Shown here: positions 1 to 9,428 of the stretch, in pieces
Layout: every line of letters starts with the position of its first letter
Position numbering within the stretch: position 1 is the stretch's first letter
Source of the DNA: Thermotoga sp. Ku-13t
GTDB taxonomy: Bacteria > Thermotogota > Thermotogae > Thermotogales > DSM-5069
NCBI RefSeq assembly: GCF_011057685.1
Contig: NZ_LNFY01000010.1
Coordinates: forward strand, 62,001 to 126,000
Length of the DNA: 64,000 bases
Direction of reading: 5' to 3'
Notes under the pieces: model-generated
What the model was told of the DNA's origin: nothing
What the model saw: only the letters and a program-made list of their open reading frames with translations
Databases searched by the model: none
Position numbers and translations under genes: made by a program

Positions 1-78
1 TCCGCAGGAGGGACACGTGAGTTCGGTTATGATGAGCTGGTTGTCACACACGGGACACCTTGAGATCACACGCGCCAT
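1..78 (-). CDS. DUF2089-type zinc-ribbon protein, N-terminal fragment
   Basis: The first 26 codons of a leftward gene are visible before the window edge. They encode a basic, cysteine-rich start with CPVC at residues 8-11 and CPSC at 22-25, the beginning of a zinc ribbon. The pattern (CPVC, then an 'L.IT.L.C..C' stretch) matches the DUF2089 family, small putative DNA-binding regulators. A good Shine-Dalgarno (GAGGTGA) lies 5 bases before the ATG, and a TTGACA/TAAGAT promoter lies upstream. It is divergent from pyrH. The family call rests on the zinc ribbon only. Confidence 0.6.
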   Translation of the reverse strand, partial: MARVISRCPVCDNQLIITELTCPSCG

Positions 79-119
79 TGAAATCACCTCTTCCATTTTG
101 TTCATACTCAACTAAAAAT

Positions 120-148
120 ATCTTAGTTCCGAGTTCAAATTCTGTCAA
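120..148 (-). promoter_or_regulatory. promoter of the DUF2089-type gene
   Basis: On the minus strand TTGACA (148-143) is followed after exactly 17 bases by TAAGAT (125-120). This is a good sigma-70-type promoter. It points at the start codon at 78. Confidence 0.6.
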
Positions 149-194
149 GTACACGTCGATTTAACATCGAAGACGTTCCGACTGCCAAAGCAGT

Positions 195-203
195 TGATAG
201 AAT
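195..203 (+). promoter_or_regulatory. extended -10 promoter of pyrH-eno
   Basis: TGATAGAAT fits an extended -10 (TGn followed by TAnAAT) and ends 21 bases before the pyrH GTG. Only a weak -35 (TTCCGA, 176-181, 16-base spacer) is present. An AGGAGGGG Shine-Dalgarno follows at about 207-215. Confidence 0.45.
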
Positions 204-224
204 CCTTGAGGAGGGGATCGGAGA

Positions 225-926
225 GTGTACAGGAGGGTGCTCATAAAACTGAGTGGAGAGGTCATGTGCGGTGAAGGTGCCAGGGGTTTCGATAGAGAAA
301 ACATCGAATTTCTTGTCAAACAGCTGTCACAGGTCATAGAGTACGGCGTGAACGTGGGCATCGTCATAGGTGCGGGCAACATATTCCGAGGGGAAGAGCT
401 CGTGGATCTTCCGCATTCGCTCGCCGATCAGATAGGTATGCTCGGCACAGTGATAAATGCACTGTATCTCAAAGGTGCCCTGCAAAAGGTGGGTATAAAG
501 AGCGTTGTGGTGTCTCAGATCAGCTCCTTACCATCTATAAGACCTATTCACTACGACGATATAAACCTTTACTTCGATGCCGGTTACGTGGTCATTTTCG
601 CGGGTGGCACGAGCAACCCATTCTTCACGACGGACACCGCCGCGGCGTTGAGGGCTGTGGAGATGGGTGCAGAGCTTTTGATCAAAGCGACCAAGGTTGA
701 TGGAGTGTACGACAGCGACCCGAGGAAGAACAAAAATGCAAGGAAATTTGAGAAGCTGTCTTACCAGGATGCGATAAAATTAGGCTTGAAGGTCATGGAC
801 ACGGAAGCGTTCTCGATCTGTGGCAGGTACAAGCTGCCCATAGTTGTGTTGAACTTCTTTGAGGAAGGTGCGCTGTTGAAGGCCGTGAAGGGAGAGCCAG
901 TTGGTAGCTATATCTCACCCGAATGA
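225..926 (+). CDS. pyrH: UMP kinase PyrH
   Basis: 233 residues, the normal length for bacterial UMP kinase, which phosphorylates UMP to UDP with ATP in pyrimidine nucleotide synthesis. It belongs to the amino-acid-kinase fold. Visible marks are the N-terminal IKLSGE phosphate-binding strand (residues 7-12), GAGNIFRG near 49-56, the GGTSNPFFTTD loop near 126-136 and DGVYDSDP near 164-171. The GTG start is supported by AGGAGGGG upstream. Enolase follows 12 bases after the stop with its own Shine-Dalgarno, so the two genes are probably one transcript ending at the hairpin at 2250. Confidence 0.96.
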   Translation: MYRRVLIKLSGEVMCGEGARGFDRENIEFLVKQLSQVIEYGVNVGIVIGAGNIFRGEELVDLPHSLADQIGMLGTVINALYLKGALQKVGIKSVVVSQISSLPSIRPIHYDDINLYFDAGYVVIFAGGTSNPFFTTDTAAALRAVEMGAELLIKATKVDGVYDSDPRKNKNARKFEKLSYQDAIKLGLKVMDTEAFSICGRYKLPIVVLNFFEEGALLKAVKGEPVGSYISPE

Positions 927-2225
<1,299 letters not shown>

Positions 2226-2249
2226 ACTCAACAAGAAAAACAAGAAACG

Positions 2250-2273
2250 GCGCGGCTGCACGCCGCGCTTTTT
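2250..2273 (+). terminator. intrinsic terminator after eno
   Basis: A perfect 7-bp inverted repeat (GCGCGGC / GCCGCGC) with a 5-base loop is followed by TTTTT. Only 7 bases separate the T-run from the Shine-Dalgarno of the next gene. Confidence 0.9.
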
Positions 2274-2293
2274 GATCGATGGAGGAACAGAAC

Positions 2294-3217
2294 ATGAACG
2301 AGAGGAGTAAACAGTTTTCGAGAGCGGCCTGGATCGGTGTCTGGGCGAATGGAATACTCTCCGCTGCAAAAGTGATGGCTGGGCTGCTGTTCAACAGCTC
2401 GGCCGTGCTGGCGGACGGCATCGACACAAGTACAGACGTGTTCACTTCCTTAGTGACGCTGGTTTCTGCAAAGATATCCAGCAGACCACCGGACAAAACG
2501 CATCCTTACGGCCATGAGAGGGCTGAAACCATAGCGGCGAAGGTCGTTTCGTTCGTGGTGTTCTACGCCGGAGTGAGCCTGCTGATCAGTTCCATCAGGA
2601 GAATAATCCTGCTCGAACATGCAAAGATCCAGGGCGTGATACCGCTGTTTGTGACGATCGTTTCGATGGTGGTGAAAAGCTGGCTGTTCCTGTACAAGTA
2701 CAGCGTCGGAAAAAAGTTGAACAGTTCGGCGCTCATCGCCGACGCGTTGAACATGAGAAACGACATTCTCATCTCGAGCACGGTCCTCTTCGGTGTGATC
2801 CTGAACAAGTTTGGGATCTGGTGGATGGACAGCGTTGCGGCGCTCGTGGTTTCTATCATGATCGTCAGGACGGCGTTCAACATTTTCCGTGAAACGAGTT
2901 ACGAACTCATGGACGGCATGCAGGATCTGGAGATCTACGAACAGATTTTTGAAGCAGTCAGGTCGGTGGAGAACGTGAAAAACCCGCACAAAGTTCGTGT
3001 GAGGCAGGTGGGCTACAAGTACTTCGTTGACATAGACATCGAAGTCGATCCGAGTTTCACCGTCCAGAGAGGTCACGAGCTCGCCACGCGAGTCAAAGAA
3101 GCTATAATTGCCAAAAACGATAGGATCGCGGATGTTTTGGTGCACGTTGAACCTGCCGGCAACATCGAGCAGGAACCGTTCGGCCTGGACCAGGAGAAAC
3201 TGAATTCCAGCAGGTGA
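2294..3217 (+). CDS. cation diffusion facilitator (CDF) metal exporter
   Basis: About 307 residues. Membrane segments in the N-terminal two thirds are followed by a cytoplasmic ferredoxin-like domain (from about 205) typical of CDF antiporters, which export divalent metals against protons. It carries the HPYGHERAE loop, a first metal-site segment ADGIDTSTD in TM2 and a second ADALNMRND in TM5. The second site has Asn where zinc exporters have His, which suggests Mn, Fe or another metal; that is inference. The start is set at the ATG 8 bases after GGAGG (2281-2285), because the earlier ATG at 2279 overlaps the ribosome site. Thermotoga has a CDF protein beside enolase too. Confidence 0.9.
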   Translation: MNERSKQFSRAAWIGVWANGILSAAKVMAGLLFNSSAVLADGIDTSTDVFTSLVTLVSAKISSRPPDKTHPYGHERAETIAAKVVSFVVFYAGVSLLISSIRRIILLEHAKIQGVIPLFVTIVSMVVKSWLFLYKYSVGKKLNSSALIADALNMRNDILISSTVLFGVILNKFGIWWMDSVAALVVSIMIVRTAFNIFRETSYELMDGMQDLEIYEQIFEAVRSVENVKNPHKVRVRQVGYKYFVDIDIEVDPSFTVQRGHELATRVKEAIIAKNDRIADVLVHVEPAGNIEQEPFGLDQEKLNSSR

Positions 3218-3219
3218 AA

Positions 3220-4032
3220 TCACTTGGTTTCACGGAGAACGGCGAGTTTTTCGACGAGCGAGTCCATCAACTGGATGTAATCGCCCACGCTCCAGCCCAT
3301 CAGGTCGATGGTCACAGGCTGTAAATTCAACTGCTCCGCCAGTTTCAAAGCAGCTGCACTCTCTACGTGTTCGTCCACGAACAGGTGTTTCACGAGGCCT
3401 TTTTTCACCAGATTCGTCAGCTCTGCCAGTTTCTTGGTGGTCAAGCCCACTTCATGACCCGTTTCCAAAGCGAAGATCTCTCCGAGGTCGAAACGCTTTG
3501 CGAAGTGTGTGAGAGCTGGATGAACCTCAACTATGATTCTGTTCTTTACAGGCGCAAGCTTTTCGTTCCACAGCCAGAATCTCTCCAGCAAACGTTTTGA
3601 AAAATGCACCCAGTTGGCTTCAAACTGCTCAGTGAGTCCTGGTTCGAGACGTGAAAACGATAGCATCAGCAAGTGCGAAAAAACAAGCACGTTCACAGGA
3701 TCGAGCCACAAATGTTCGTCTTCTTCGAAATCTTTCTCGAACACTCCTTCGCTGAACATCAGAACCTTGTTGGCGAACATCGACTGAACCTTGCTTGCCC
3801 ACTGCTCAAAGCCAGCCAGGATTATCAGATCGGCCCGGTTCAAGAGTTCCAGATCGCTGGTTTTGAGCTGGTAGAGATGCGGGTTACTGTCTTTGTTCAT
3901 GACGCACACAACATTGTGTCCCTCGGGCAGGATCTCTTTCACGATGAGTTCCAGAGGTCTGATCGAAACTGCGACCGTTACGGATAGAGCGAACGTGCAG
4001 AGCAATGAAAGAAGTACGATCATCCAGCGCAC
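3220..4032 (-). CDS. zinc/manganese ABC transporter substrate-binding protein (ZnuA/TroA family)
   Basis: 270 residues with an N-terminal hydrophobic signal and the cluster A-I metal receptor fold. Ligand-bearing segments are visible: NPHLYQ near 56-61, DEHLWLDP, EVHPALTHF and a C-terminal VDEHVES. The likely role is binding Zn or Mn outside the membrane for an ABC importer. The permease and ATPase are not adjacent. The GTG at 4032 is chosen because a GGGGGG Shine-Dalgarno ends 6 bases upstream; longer versions run back through the tRNA-Ala gene and are artefacts. It lies directly behind the tRNA-Ala terminator with no room for its own promoter. It converges on the CDF exporter with 2 bases between them. 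Confidence 0.85.
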   Translation of the reverse strand: MRWMIVLLSLLCTFALSVTVAVSIRPLELIVKEILPEGHNVVCVMNKDSNPHLYQLKTSDLELLNRADLIILAGFEQWASKVQSMFANKVLMFSEGVFEKDFEEDEHLWLDPVNVLVFSHLLMLSFSRLEPGLTEQFEANWVHFSKRLLERFWLWNEKLAPVKNRIIVEVHPALTHFAKRFDLGEIFALETGHEVGLTTKKLAELTNLVKKGLVKHLFVDEHVESAAALKLAEQLNLQPVTIDLMGWSVGDYIQLMDSLVEKLAVLRETK

Positions 4033-4048
4033 GTTTATCCCCCCAATC

Positions 4049-4074
4049 AAAAAGAGGGGGATCTTTCCCCCTCT
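4049..4074 (-). terminator. intrinsic terminator after tRNA-Ala
   Basis: AGAGGGGG pairs with CCCCCTCT around a 6-base loop, followed by a T-run on the minus strand. The stem begins at the final A of the encoded CCA. The T-run ends 4 bases before the GGGGGG ribosome site of the metal-binding protein gene. Confidence 0.85.
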
Positions 4075-4150
4075 GGTGGAGCCGATGGGACTTGAACCCA
4101 CGACCTCTACCGTGCCATGGTAGCGCTCTCCCAAACTGAGCTACGGCCCC
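4074..4150 (-). tRNA. tRNA-Ala (anticodon GGC)
   Basis: 77 bases including an encoded CCA. The acceptor stem is GGGGCCG with CGGCTCC (one G-U pair). The anticodon stem is CTACC/GGTAG with loop ATGGCAC, giving anticodon GGC, which reads GCC and GCU. The T-loop TTCAAGT is standard. A consensus-like promoter lies 11 bases upstream and a terminator abuts the 3' end. Confidence 0.97.
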
Positions 4151-4161
4151 ACGCACAATTT

Positions 4162-4190
4162 ATTATACCCCATGGTGCGCAAGTTGGCAA
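4162..4190 (-). promoter_or_regulatory. promoter of tRNA-Ala
   Basis: On the minus strand TTGCCA (4190-4185), a 17-base spacer and a perfect TATAAT (4167-4162). Transcription would start a few bases before the tRNA 5' end. Confidence 0.85.
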
Positions 4191-4225
4191 CAGGTTCCAT
4201 GAAGTGCCGGCAGTGGAACTTCTCC

Positions 4226-5167
4226 TCAGAAATAGTGCCCCGCTGCGTGAACTGCGGCGATCGCTCCGTCGGCGACGGCTGTGATGATCTGTCTCACGTT
4301 CTTCTTCCGAACGTCTCCGATCGCGTAGATGCGTGGCACACTCGTTTCCATCCACTCGTTCGTTATCACGTAACCGTTTTCGTCGAGCTCGATCAAGCCT
4401 TTCACCAGGTCGGAGTTCGGAACCGAACCGATGGCCACGAAGACTCCGTCGATTTTTAGCTCGTTCAACTCGTTAGTCTTGACGTTCCTCACGACGATCT
4501 TCTCGAGTTTCTTATCTCCGACGAACCGGTCCACGACGGTATCGAAGAGAAACTTTATGTTCGGTCTTGCGAAAGCTTTATCCTGGAGGATCTTGACGGC
4601 TCTGAGCTTGTCCCTCCTGTGGATCACGGTAACGGTGCGTGCGATTTTCGATAAGTATATAGCATCGTTGATCGCCGTGTCGCCGCCCCCAACTACCGCC
4701 ACGTCCTTGTCCTTGAAGAAGTAACCATCACACGTGGCACAGTAAGAAACACCTTTTCCCGTCAGTTCCAGTTCTCCAGGAACGTTCAATTTCTTTGGAT
4801 CCGTGCCAGTGGCGAGTATCAGCACACCCGCTTCGATGGTTCTTCCATCGTCAAGCACAACGGCACGCTTATCGCCATCCACCACGATCTTCGTCACGGA
4901 AGCGTTCAGGAACTCGGTTCCCAGCGATTCGGCGTGTTCTTTCATCCTCTTGGCGAGCTCGGATCCTTCGATGTTTGGAAAGCCGAGGTAGTTGTCTATG
5001 TACGTTGTGAAGTTCAGCTGACCACCTTCGAGCACTTTTTCTACAATCAGAACACTCAATCCGGCTCTGCGAGCATAAACCGCAGCACCGAGCGCTGCAG
5101 GTCCACCGCCTATGGTCAACACATCGTATCTGTCTTTAACTTCTCCTGAGCTCAGTTCGAACAACAT
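4226..5167 (-). CDS. trxB: thioredoxin reductase (NADPH/NADH:disulfide, TrxB-like)
   Basis: 313 residues, typical for the low-molecular-weight bacterial enzyme. FAD-binding GGGPAA is at about 20-24, the redox centre CATC at 143-146, a second dinucleotide-binding GGGDTA near 160 and a C-terminal YAIGDV FAD contact. It reduces a thioredoxin or glutaredoxin-like partner. Its probable partner is the protein disulfide oxidoreductase encoded immediately upstream with one base between the genes. This reductase-PDO pair is known from Thermotoga and other hyperthermophiles. Confidence 0.94.
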   Translation of the reverse strand: MLFELSSGEVKDRYDVLTIGGGPAALGAAVYARRAGLSVLIVEKVLEGGQLNFTTYIDNYLGFPNIEGSELAKRMKEHAESLGTEFLNASVTKIVVDGDKRAVVLDDGRTIEAGVLILATGTDPKKLNVPGELELTGKGVSYCATCDGYFFKDKDVAVVGGGDTAINDAIYLSKIARTVTVIHRRDKLRAVKILQDKAFARPNIKFLFDTVVDRFVGDKKLEKIVVRNVKTNELNELKIDGVFVAIGSVPNSDLVKGLIELDENGYVITNEWMETSVPRIYAIGDVRKKNVRQIITAVADGAIAAVHAAGHYF

Positions 5168-5168
5168 T

Positions 5169-5831
5169 TCAGATCTTCCTCACCGCTTTCATGAGTTCCT
5201 GGACGAACATGTGCTCAGGATAAGCGCCTATGAACTCGTGGACGTCGTTTATCACGGTGTGTGGAACCGAAGAGACACCGTACCTCATGCTGAGTTCAGG
5301 AAATTCGTTCGCTTCGATCATCTCGGCCACGATGTTTCTGTTGATCAGAGCCGCACTGTGCGCCATGAGCACGGCCTTTGGACAGTACGGACAGGTCGGC
5401 GTGACGAAAACCCTTATCCTTACAGGAACGTTTATCGATTTGATCTGGTTGATCTGTTGTTCGTTGAAGAAGACGGGTTTGCTGTTGGAGACGGCGATGA
5501 TGTCCTGAATGAGTGTTGAAAATTCATGGCCCGACGGGACGCCGTAGAAGCGTATGCCGGTCTCCTGGCCATTCGAATCCAGAAGGATTATGGCCGGCGT
5601 CATTTCCACCCTGTAACTGTTCGCCAGCTCTGGTTCCTTTTTGACGTGGTGACTGCTCAACTGGATCTTCCCATCTATGGTGGAGAGTTCCTCCAGAACC
5701 TGCTTTGTCAGATCACAGTACTCGCACTCGCTCGGATCGTCAACGAAGATCAGTACCTTCACCGGGTCTTTCAGTTGTTCGTCGAACATCTTCTTCAGAT
5801 ATTTCGTGTCCTTTTCACTCAACAGCGGCAT
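5169..5831 (-). CDS. protein disulfide oxidoreductase (PDO, glutaredoxin-like)
   Basis: 220 residues made of two thioredoxin folds in tandem, each with its own redox motif: CEYC at 36-39 and CPYC at 147-150. The cis-proline contexts MTP and SVP are also visible. PDOs shuffle disulfides in the cytoplasm of thermophiles and accept electrons from the thioredoxin reductase encoded next to it. The ATG at 5831 is preferred: it sits 9 bases after GGGAGG, while the ATG two codons earlier (5837) is only about 3 bases from it. An extended -10 lies upstream. Confidence 0.92.
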   Translation of the reverse strand: MPLLSEKDTKYLKKMFDEQLKDPVKVLIFVDDPSECEYCDLTKQVLEELSTIDGKIQLSSHHVKKEPELANSYRVEMTPAIILLDSNGQETGIRFYGVPSGHEFSTLIQDIIAVSNSKPVFFNEQQINQIKSINVPVRIRVFVTPTCPYCPKAVLMAHSAALINRNIVAEMIEANEFPELSMRYGVSSVPHTVINDVHEFIGAYPEHMFVQELMKAVRKI

Positions 5832-5867
5832 AACCATTTCCCTCCCATCGATGTTTCTTCCGAGAAA

Positions 5868-5876
5868 ATTCTACCA
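5868..5876 (-). promoter_or_regulatory. possible extended -10 promoter for PDO-trxB
   Basis: TGGTAGAAT on the minus strand matches TGn plus TAGAAT, about 40 bases before the PDO start. No convincing -35 is seen. It would let the redox pair be transcribed apart from the SPFH operon. Confidence 0.4.
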
Positions 5877-5889
5877 GAATAGTCGGAAT

Positions 5890-6390
5890 TTAGTATCTTC
5901 GATCGAGTAAAAAAGATGTTACACCAAGACACAGCAAAAACAACCCCAACCAGAAACTTTGGGCTCTCAGAACGTTCATCTCGCGCAGTACGAAGCTTGT
6001 GGTCAACAAACCCCAGCAGAGCAGGAGCGAGGCGATGTTTTTCCTGATCGCGCGCTTGAAAAGATAGTTGAGGGCGTATTCGCTTTTGGTATGACCTGCG
6101 GACAGGAAAAATATCCTCAGCCTCTTGTCTTCGTTTTCCAGAAGCGTGGACAGTCTGCCGGCATGGAAAAAGAAAGAGACGGCCAGGAAAATGAGTAGAT
6201 CTCGAGCCCTGTAAACTTCGAAAGAACTCGTGTACAGCAGAAGAAGTCCGAGTGTGGTCAGTGTGTTCATGAACGCGAACGGGGAAAGGTTTATGTTTGC
6301 AAAACTCACGAAACCTGCCCACGCCAGCAAGCCGGCAATGACCAATCCAGTGGTGGAAAGGAACAGACCAAGGAGAACCTCGTTCAACAT
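5890..6390 (-). CDS. uncharacterised four- or five-TM membrane protein
   Basis: 166 residues that I do not recognise as a named family. Hydrophobic segments lie at about 5-25, 38-58, 62-80, 116-133 and 142-161. A short charged loop (ENEDKRLR) sits at about 85-92. It starts one base after the stop of the SPFH gene, so it is almost certainly in the same operon (NfeD, SPFH, this protein), which suggests a role at the same membrane complex. That is inference from position only. There are no cysteine or histidine clusters that would suggest cofactor binding. Confidence 0.75.
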   Translation of the reverse strand: MLNEVLLGLFLSTTGLVIAGLLAWAGFVSFANINLSPFAFMNTLTTLGLLLLYTSSFEVYRARDLLIFLAVSFFFHAGRLSTLLENEDKRLRIFFLSAGHTKSEYALNYLFKRAIRKNIASLLLCWGLLTTSFVLREMNVLRAQSFWLGLFLLCLGVTSFLLDRRY

Positions 6391-6391
6391 T

Positions 6392-7309
6392 TCACTGCTT
6401 CTCTCCCTCTTCTGGTTCTTTCCTTAGAGCCTCCACTATACCTGCCAAGCTCGACACGATCGCCGTAGCTTCGATCGGGAGGAATATCTTGGTCGCTTTA
6501 CCGTTGGCGATCTCCTTGAGCGCCTCGAGGTATCTTATCGCGATCAAATCGCTGGTTGGAGCGCCTTCGTGTATCGCTTTAAAGACGTTCAGTATGGCCT
6601 GGGCCTGGCCTTCCGCTTCGGCTATGAGTTTGTAACGATTCGCCTCGGCGACCTTCTTTATCGCCTCTGCCTCACCTTCCGCCCTCAGTATTGCTGCGTT
6701 TTTCTCGCCTTCAGCCTTCAGAATCTCCGCCTGTTTGATACCTTCTGCTTCGAGAATCGCAGCCCTCTTGGTTCTTTCCGCCTTCATCTGTTTGCTCATC
6801 GCTTCGGTGATGTCCTTCGGTGGATCGATCTTCTTGATCTCCACCCTTGTGATTCGAACGCCCCACTTGTCTGTCGCGTCGTCCAGAACGGTCCTCAGTT
6901 TCGCGTTGATCTTTTCCCTGGAGGTCAGCGTCTGATCTAACTCGAGTTCACCTATCACGTTCCTCAGGTTGGTCTGTGCGAGTTTCAGAGTGGCGAACTG
7001 GAAGTTGTTGACGTTGTAGACCACCTTGTACGCGTCGGTTACCTCGTAATAGATCACGGCGTCCACCGTCACCACGACGTTGTCCTTCGTTATGACTTCC
7101 TGCGGCGGAACGTCTATGACCATTTCCCTGAGATCGACCTTGATCATTCTGTCGAAGAACGGTATGATGAAGTGTAGGCCAGGTCCGACTTCCCTGTGGA
7201 ACTTTCCAAGTCGTTCGATGAGACCTCTCTGGAACGGTCTCACAACCTTGATACCGGTCGCGGCGATTATGAACAGCAGAACGACCAGCACAGCGAGGGC
7301 TATCATCAT
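6392..7309 (-). CDS. SPFH/Band 7 (stomatin/slipin, QmcA-like) membrane protein
   Basis: 305 residues. One N-terminal membrane anchor (about 2-20) precedes the Band 7 domain starting [18 protein letters not shown], with the characteristic [10 protein letters not shown] and VDLRE stretches. A long Ala/Glu/Lys-rich coiled coil at about 175-235 follows. SPFH proteins oligomerise into membrane scaffolds. The NfeD gene overlaps its start by 4 bases, the classic SPFH-NfeD pair, in which NfeD's OB fold binds the SPFH cage. No protease domain is encoded nearby. Confidence 0.93.
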   Translation of the reverse strand: MMIALAVLVVLLFIIAATGIKVVRPFQRGLIERLGKFHREVGPGLHFIIPFFDRMIKVDLREMVIDVPPQEVITKDNVVVTVDAVIYYEVTDAYKVVYNVNNFQFATLKLAQTNLRNVIGELELDQTLTSREKINAKLRTVLDDATDKWGVRITRVEIKKIDPPKDITEAMSKQMKAERTKRAAILEAEGIKQAEILKAEGEKNAAILRAEGEAEAIKKVAEANRYKLIAEAEGQAQAILNVFKAIHEGAPTSDLIAIRYLEALKEIANGKATKIFLPIEATAIVSSLAGIVEALRKEPEEGEKQ

Positions 7310-7752
7310 GCTTCACCACCCCTTTCGATTTTTCGCACCACCACGTGGGCACCTTCCACCTTCAGAATCGTCACTTTTTCACCTTCTTCGATCGTTGTAT
7401 CGTCCGATTCAGAATAAGCCCGCCAGATTTCACCGTTCACCTTCACGAGGCCCTTGCTCTGCTTGTTGTCTATGGTCTCTACGACTATCGCTTCCTTTCC
7501 TATTATCTCATCGATGTAGATTTTTCTCGTTTCAGATTTCGTGAGTTTCTTGGCCAGGGGTCTTGTGAGGAGGACGAGGGCTGCAGAGACCCCCATGAAG
7601 GTGACCAGCTGCATTATCGTTCCAGATAGAAAGCTCACCCCAGCCGCCGCAAAGGCTCCGAGGGCGAACCAGAAGAAGAAAAATGTTGGTGTGAGGATCT
7701 CGGCAACCACCAAGATTACTCCGAGGATGAGCCAGAACACGTAAGGCTCCAT
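7306..7752 (-). CDS. NfeD-like short membrane protein
   Basis: 148 residues, the short NfeD form without the ClpP-like protease domain. Three hydrophobic segments (about 6-25, 27-44 and 48-65) are followed by a C-terminal OB-fold (about 75-148) containing the family's '[10 protein letters not shown]' and '[10 protein letters not shown]' strands. It begins 7 bases after a GGAGG site. The overlap with the SPFH gene indicates translational coupling. NfeD proteins are thought to dock onto stomatin-type proteins. Confidence 0.92.
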   Translation of the reverse strand: MEPYVFWLILGVILVVAEILTPTFFFFWFALGAFAAAGVSFLSGTIMQLVTFMGVSAALVLLTRPLAKKLTKSETRKIYIDEIIGKEAIVVETIDNKQSKGLVKVNGEIWRAYSESDDTTIEEGEKVTILKVEGAHVVVRKIERGGEA

Positions 7753-7764
7753 CGTATCACCTCC

Positions 7765-8601
7765 TCACATCGTGAACAGTTCGTTCGGATCAACGTAATA
7801 AACCTCGAACGATTCTTCTGAGAGGTTCTTCAGATACTTCTCTATCTTTCCCGAATAACGCGACGATATGTGGTAGAGAATGAGTTTCTTAACCTTTGCC
7901 TCCCTGGCTATGGAGAGAACCTCATCCAGAGATGCGTGCGCATTCATCTTCCTGTCTTCTTTCTTCAAGAATGTGCATTCGTGCAGGAGGATTTCCGTTT
8001 CAAAGGCGTCTTCGGGGTCTATTCCGTAAGTGTCCCCTGAAATGGTGAGAACCTTCTTCTCATAAGATTCCGTGATGCTGTCTTGACCGAGTTCTCGAGA
8101 GAGGCGGGCGATCTGTGCCTGCGATAGGTTCTTGTACTCTTCTTTCAATCTTCTTCGAACTTCGATCACGTTGTATCCGAGACTTTGATCGTACTGTGTG
8201 TGCCTGACTTTGAAAGGGACCACGTACCTTGCAAAGCTTCCCGCCTGTCTGAGGAAGATCTTCTGTCCCGCAGTTATGGGGACGAAGCTCAATTCAAACC
8301 TCAGATCACCATTGACTTTCAGGATGAACTGCAGCCACTCCTCGACCGCCGTGTTTCCTTTCGGGTAGTATACGATGAGGGGTTTTTCTCTGTCCCCCAT
8401 GGAGTTGTTTCTGGAGTTTATTATCGTCCATAAACCGGATATGTGATCGACGTGACCGTGTGTCAGGAAGATGTACTTTATGGCGTAGATCCTGTTCCCC
8501 ATGGTCAAAGAAACGCCTTCACCGGCGTCGAACAGGATCCTCTCTGGCGCGTAATAGATCCAAGTTGAATAGAGAGCCTTGGAGTATACCTCGAGTATCA
8601 G
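7765..8601 (-). CDS. rnz: ribonuclease Z (tRNA 3' processing endonuclease), CTG start
   Basis: 278 residues of metallo-beta-lactamase fold with the zinc motif HGHVDH at 48-53. The other ligands expected of the family include HECTF and a C-terminal YHISSRY. It cuts tRNA precursors at the 3' end. The conserved N-terminus (SKAL.STWIYY.PERILFDAGEG) lies upstream of the first ATG, GTG or TTG in frame. An in-frame TGA sits only three codons before a CTG (8601), so CTG is the probable start. It overlaps the rplI stop as CTGA, and GGGAG lies 9 bases upstream. Calling the gene from the TTG at 8508 would delete 31 conserved residues. Confidence 0.9.
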   Translation of the reverse strand: MILEVYSKALYSTWIYYAPERILFDAGEGVSLTMGNRIYAIKYIFLTHGHVDHISGLWTIINSRNNSMGDREKPLIVYYPKGNTAVEEWLQFILKVNGDLRFELSFVPITAGQKIFLRQAGSFARYVVPFKVRHTQYDQSLGYNVIEVRRRLKEEYKNLSQAQIARLSRELGQDSITESYEKKVLTISGDTYGIDPEDAFETEILLHECTFLKKEDRKMNAHASLDEVLSIAREAKVKKLILYHISSRYSGKIEKYLKNLSEESFEVYYVDPNELFTM

Positions 8602-9062
8602 CCCTGTTCACTCCCTTTGCCGGCGACGACCTCAACCTTCACCGTGCCTCTAACGCCTCCGGGAAGCCTCAATTTGACGTCGTACAACCCGACTTCCTTG
8701 ATGGGTTTTTCGATTTCGATCCACTTCTTATCGATCTCGGTTCCCACGCTTTGACTCAACAACTCTGCGAGGGCCACGCCCGTGAGCGCCCCGAAGAGTT
8801 TACCACCAGCTCCAGCCTTGACCTCGATCCTGTGAACCTTCCTCTGAAGCTGTCTCAGAATCTCTTCGCTCTTTTTTCGAACCAGATCCTCCTTGTGTTC
8901 TTTCATCGCTTTTTCGTTTTCCAGCCTTTTAATCTCACCTTCCGTGGCCGGTTTGGCGAGACCTTTGGGTATCAAATAATTCCTCGCGTACCCATCGCTC
9001 ACTTCCTTGATCTCGTTGGCTTTCCCAATATTGGGAACATCCTTGAGGAGTATGACCTTCAC
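8598..9062 (-). CDS. rplI: 50S ribosomal protein L9
   Basis: 154 residues, standard for L9. The N-terminal RNA-binding domain has the L9 signature (ILLKDVPNIGKANEIKEV...GYARNYLIPKG), followed by the long connecting helix rich in Lys and Glu (about 45-75) and the C-terminal domain. The GTG at 9062 follows GGAGGGGGAG. The open frame continues upstream without a start that fits the protein. It heads the leftward operon rplI-rnz-NfeD-SPFH. Confidence 0.96.
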   Translation of the reverse strand: MKVILLKDVPNIGKANEIKEVSDGYARNYLIPKGLAKPATEGEIKRLENEKAMKEHKEDLVRKKSEEILRQLQRKVHRIEVKAGAGGKLFGALTGVALAELLSQSVGTEIDKKWIEIEKPIKEVGLYDVKLRLPGGVRGTVKVEVVAGKGSEQG

Positions 9063-9086
9063 GTTTTCTCCCCCTCCCTCAAGTTC

Positions 9087-9092
9087 ATTATA
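9087..9092 (-). promoter_or_regulatory. possible -10 of the rplI operon
   Basis: A perfect TATAAT lies 24 bases before the rplI GTG on the minus strand. No good -35 is found at 16-18 bases. Confidence 0.45.
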
Positions 9093-9200
9093 CATGGTGG
9101 GTCGAATCACATTTATGGAACAGTCCTTTCGTTTCAACCCCACAAAGTGCAGTTCACCACGATCCGCATTTTTCTGGTTATACTCTCTGTGGGTGAGAAC

Positions 9201-9428
9201 ATGGAATACGACGTGTATCTGGGCATAGACAGTGAGGACGTTCATAAGCTGAGCTACATCCTCGAGGTTGAGGACAATCTTTTGAACATGAGAAAGTACC
9301 AGAACGGGCTTCTGAGGATACTCGTTCCTGCCGATCTGCTCGACGAACTGCTGAACCTTCTTCAGAGTGTGAAGGATTATGTGAAGTTCGAGCTGGTGGA
9401 CGTGAGACTGAACCGTGGGGTTATTTGA
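9201..9428 (+). CDS. small uncharacterised protein (75 aa)
   Basis: 75 residues starting MEYDVYLGID, alpha/beta in character, with many Leu, Val and Asp residues (e.g. LRILVPADLLDELLNLL). The ATG follows GGGTGAGA. It overlaps the next gene (yqeG) by 14 bases and so probably forms the head of the yqeG-yqeH operon. No catalytic motif is visible. Its form suggests a small ACT- or ferredoxin-like fold, but that is inference. It may belong to one of the short DUF families of Thermotogota. Confidence 0.7.
   Translation: MEYDVYLGIDSEDVHKLSYILEVEDNLLNMRKYQNGLLRILVPADLLDELLNLLQSVKDYVKFELVDVRLNRGVI

Noticed and set aside
136-245. Open frame reading like a protein upstream of pyrH (VPTAKAVDRILEEG)
   Set aside because: It has no ATG, GTG or TTG before it, an in-frame stop at 124-126, and it runs through the pyrH promoter and start. 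Treated as chance.
4033-4134. N-terminal extension of the metal-binding protein into tRNA-Ala
   Set aside because: The added codons are the tRNA and terminator; the GTG at 4032 with GGGGGG upstream and a signal peptide fits better.
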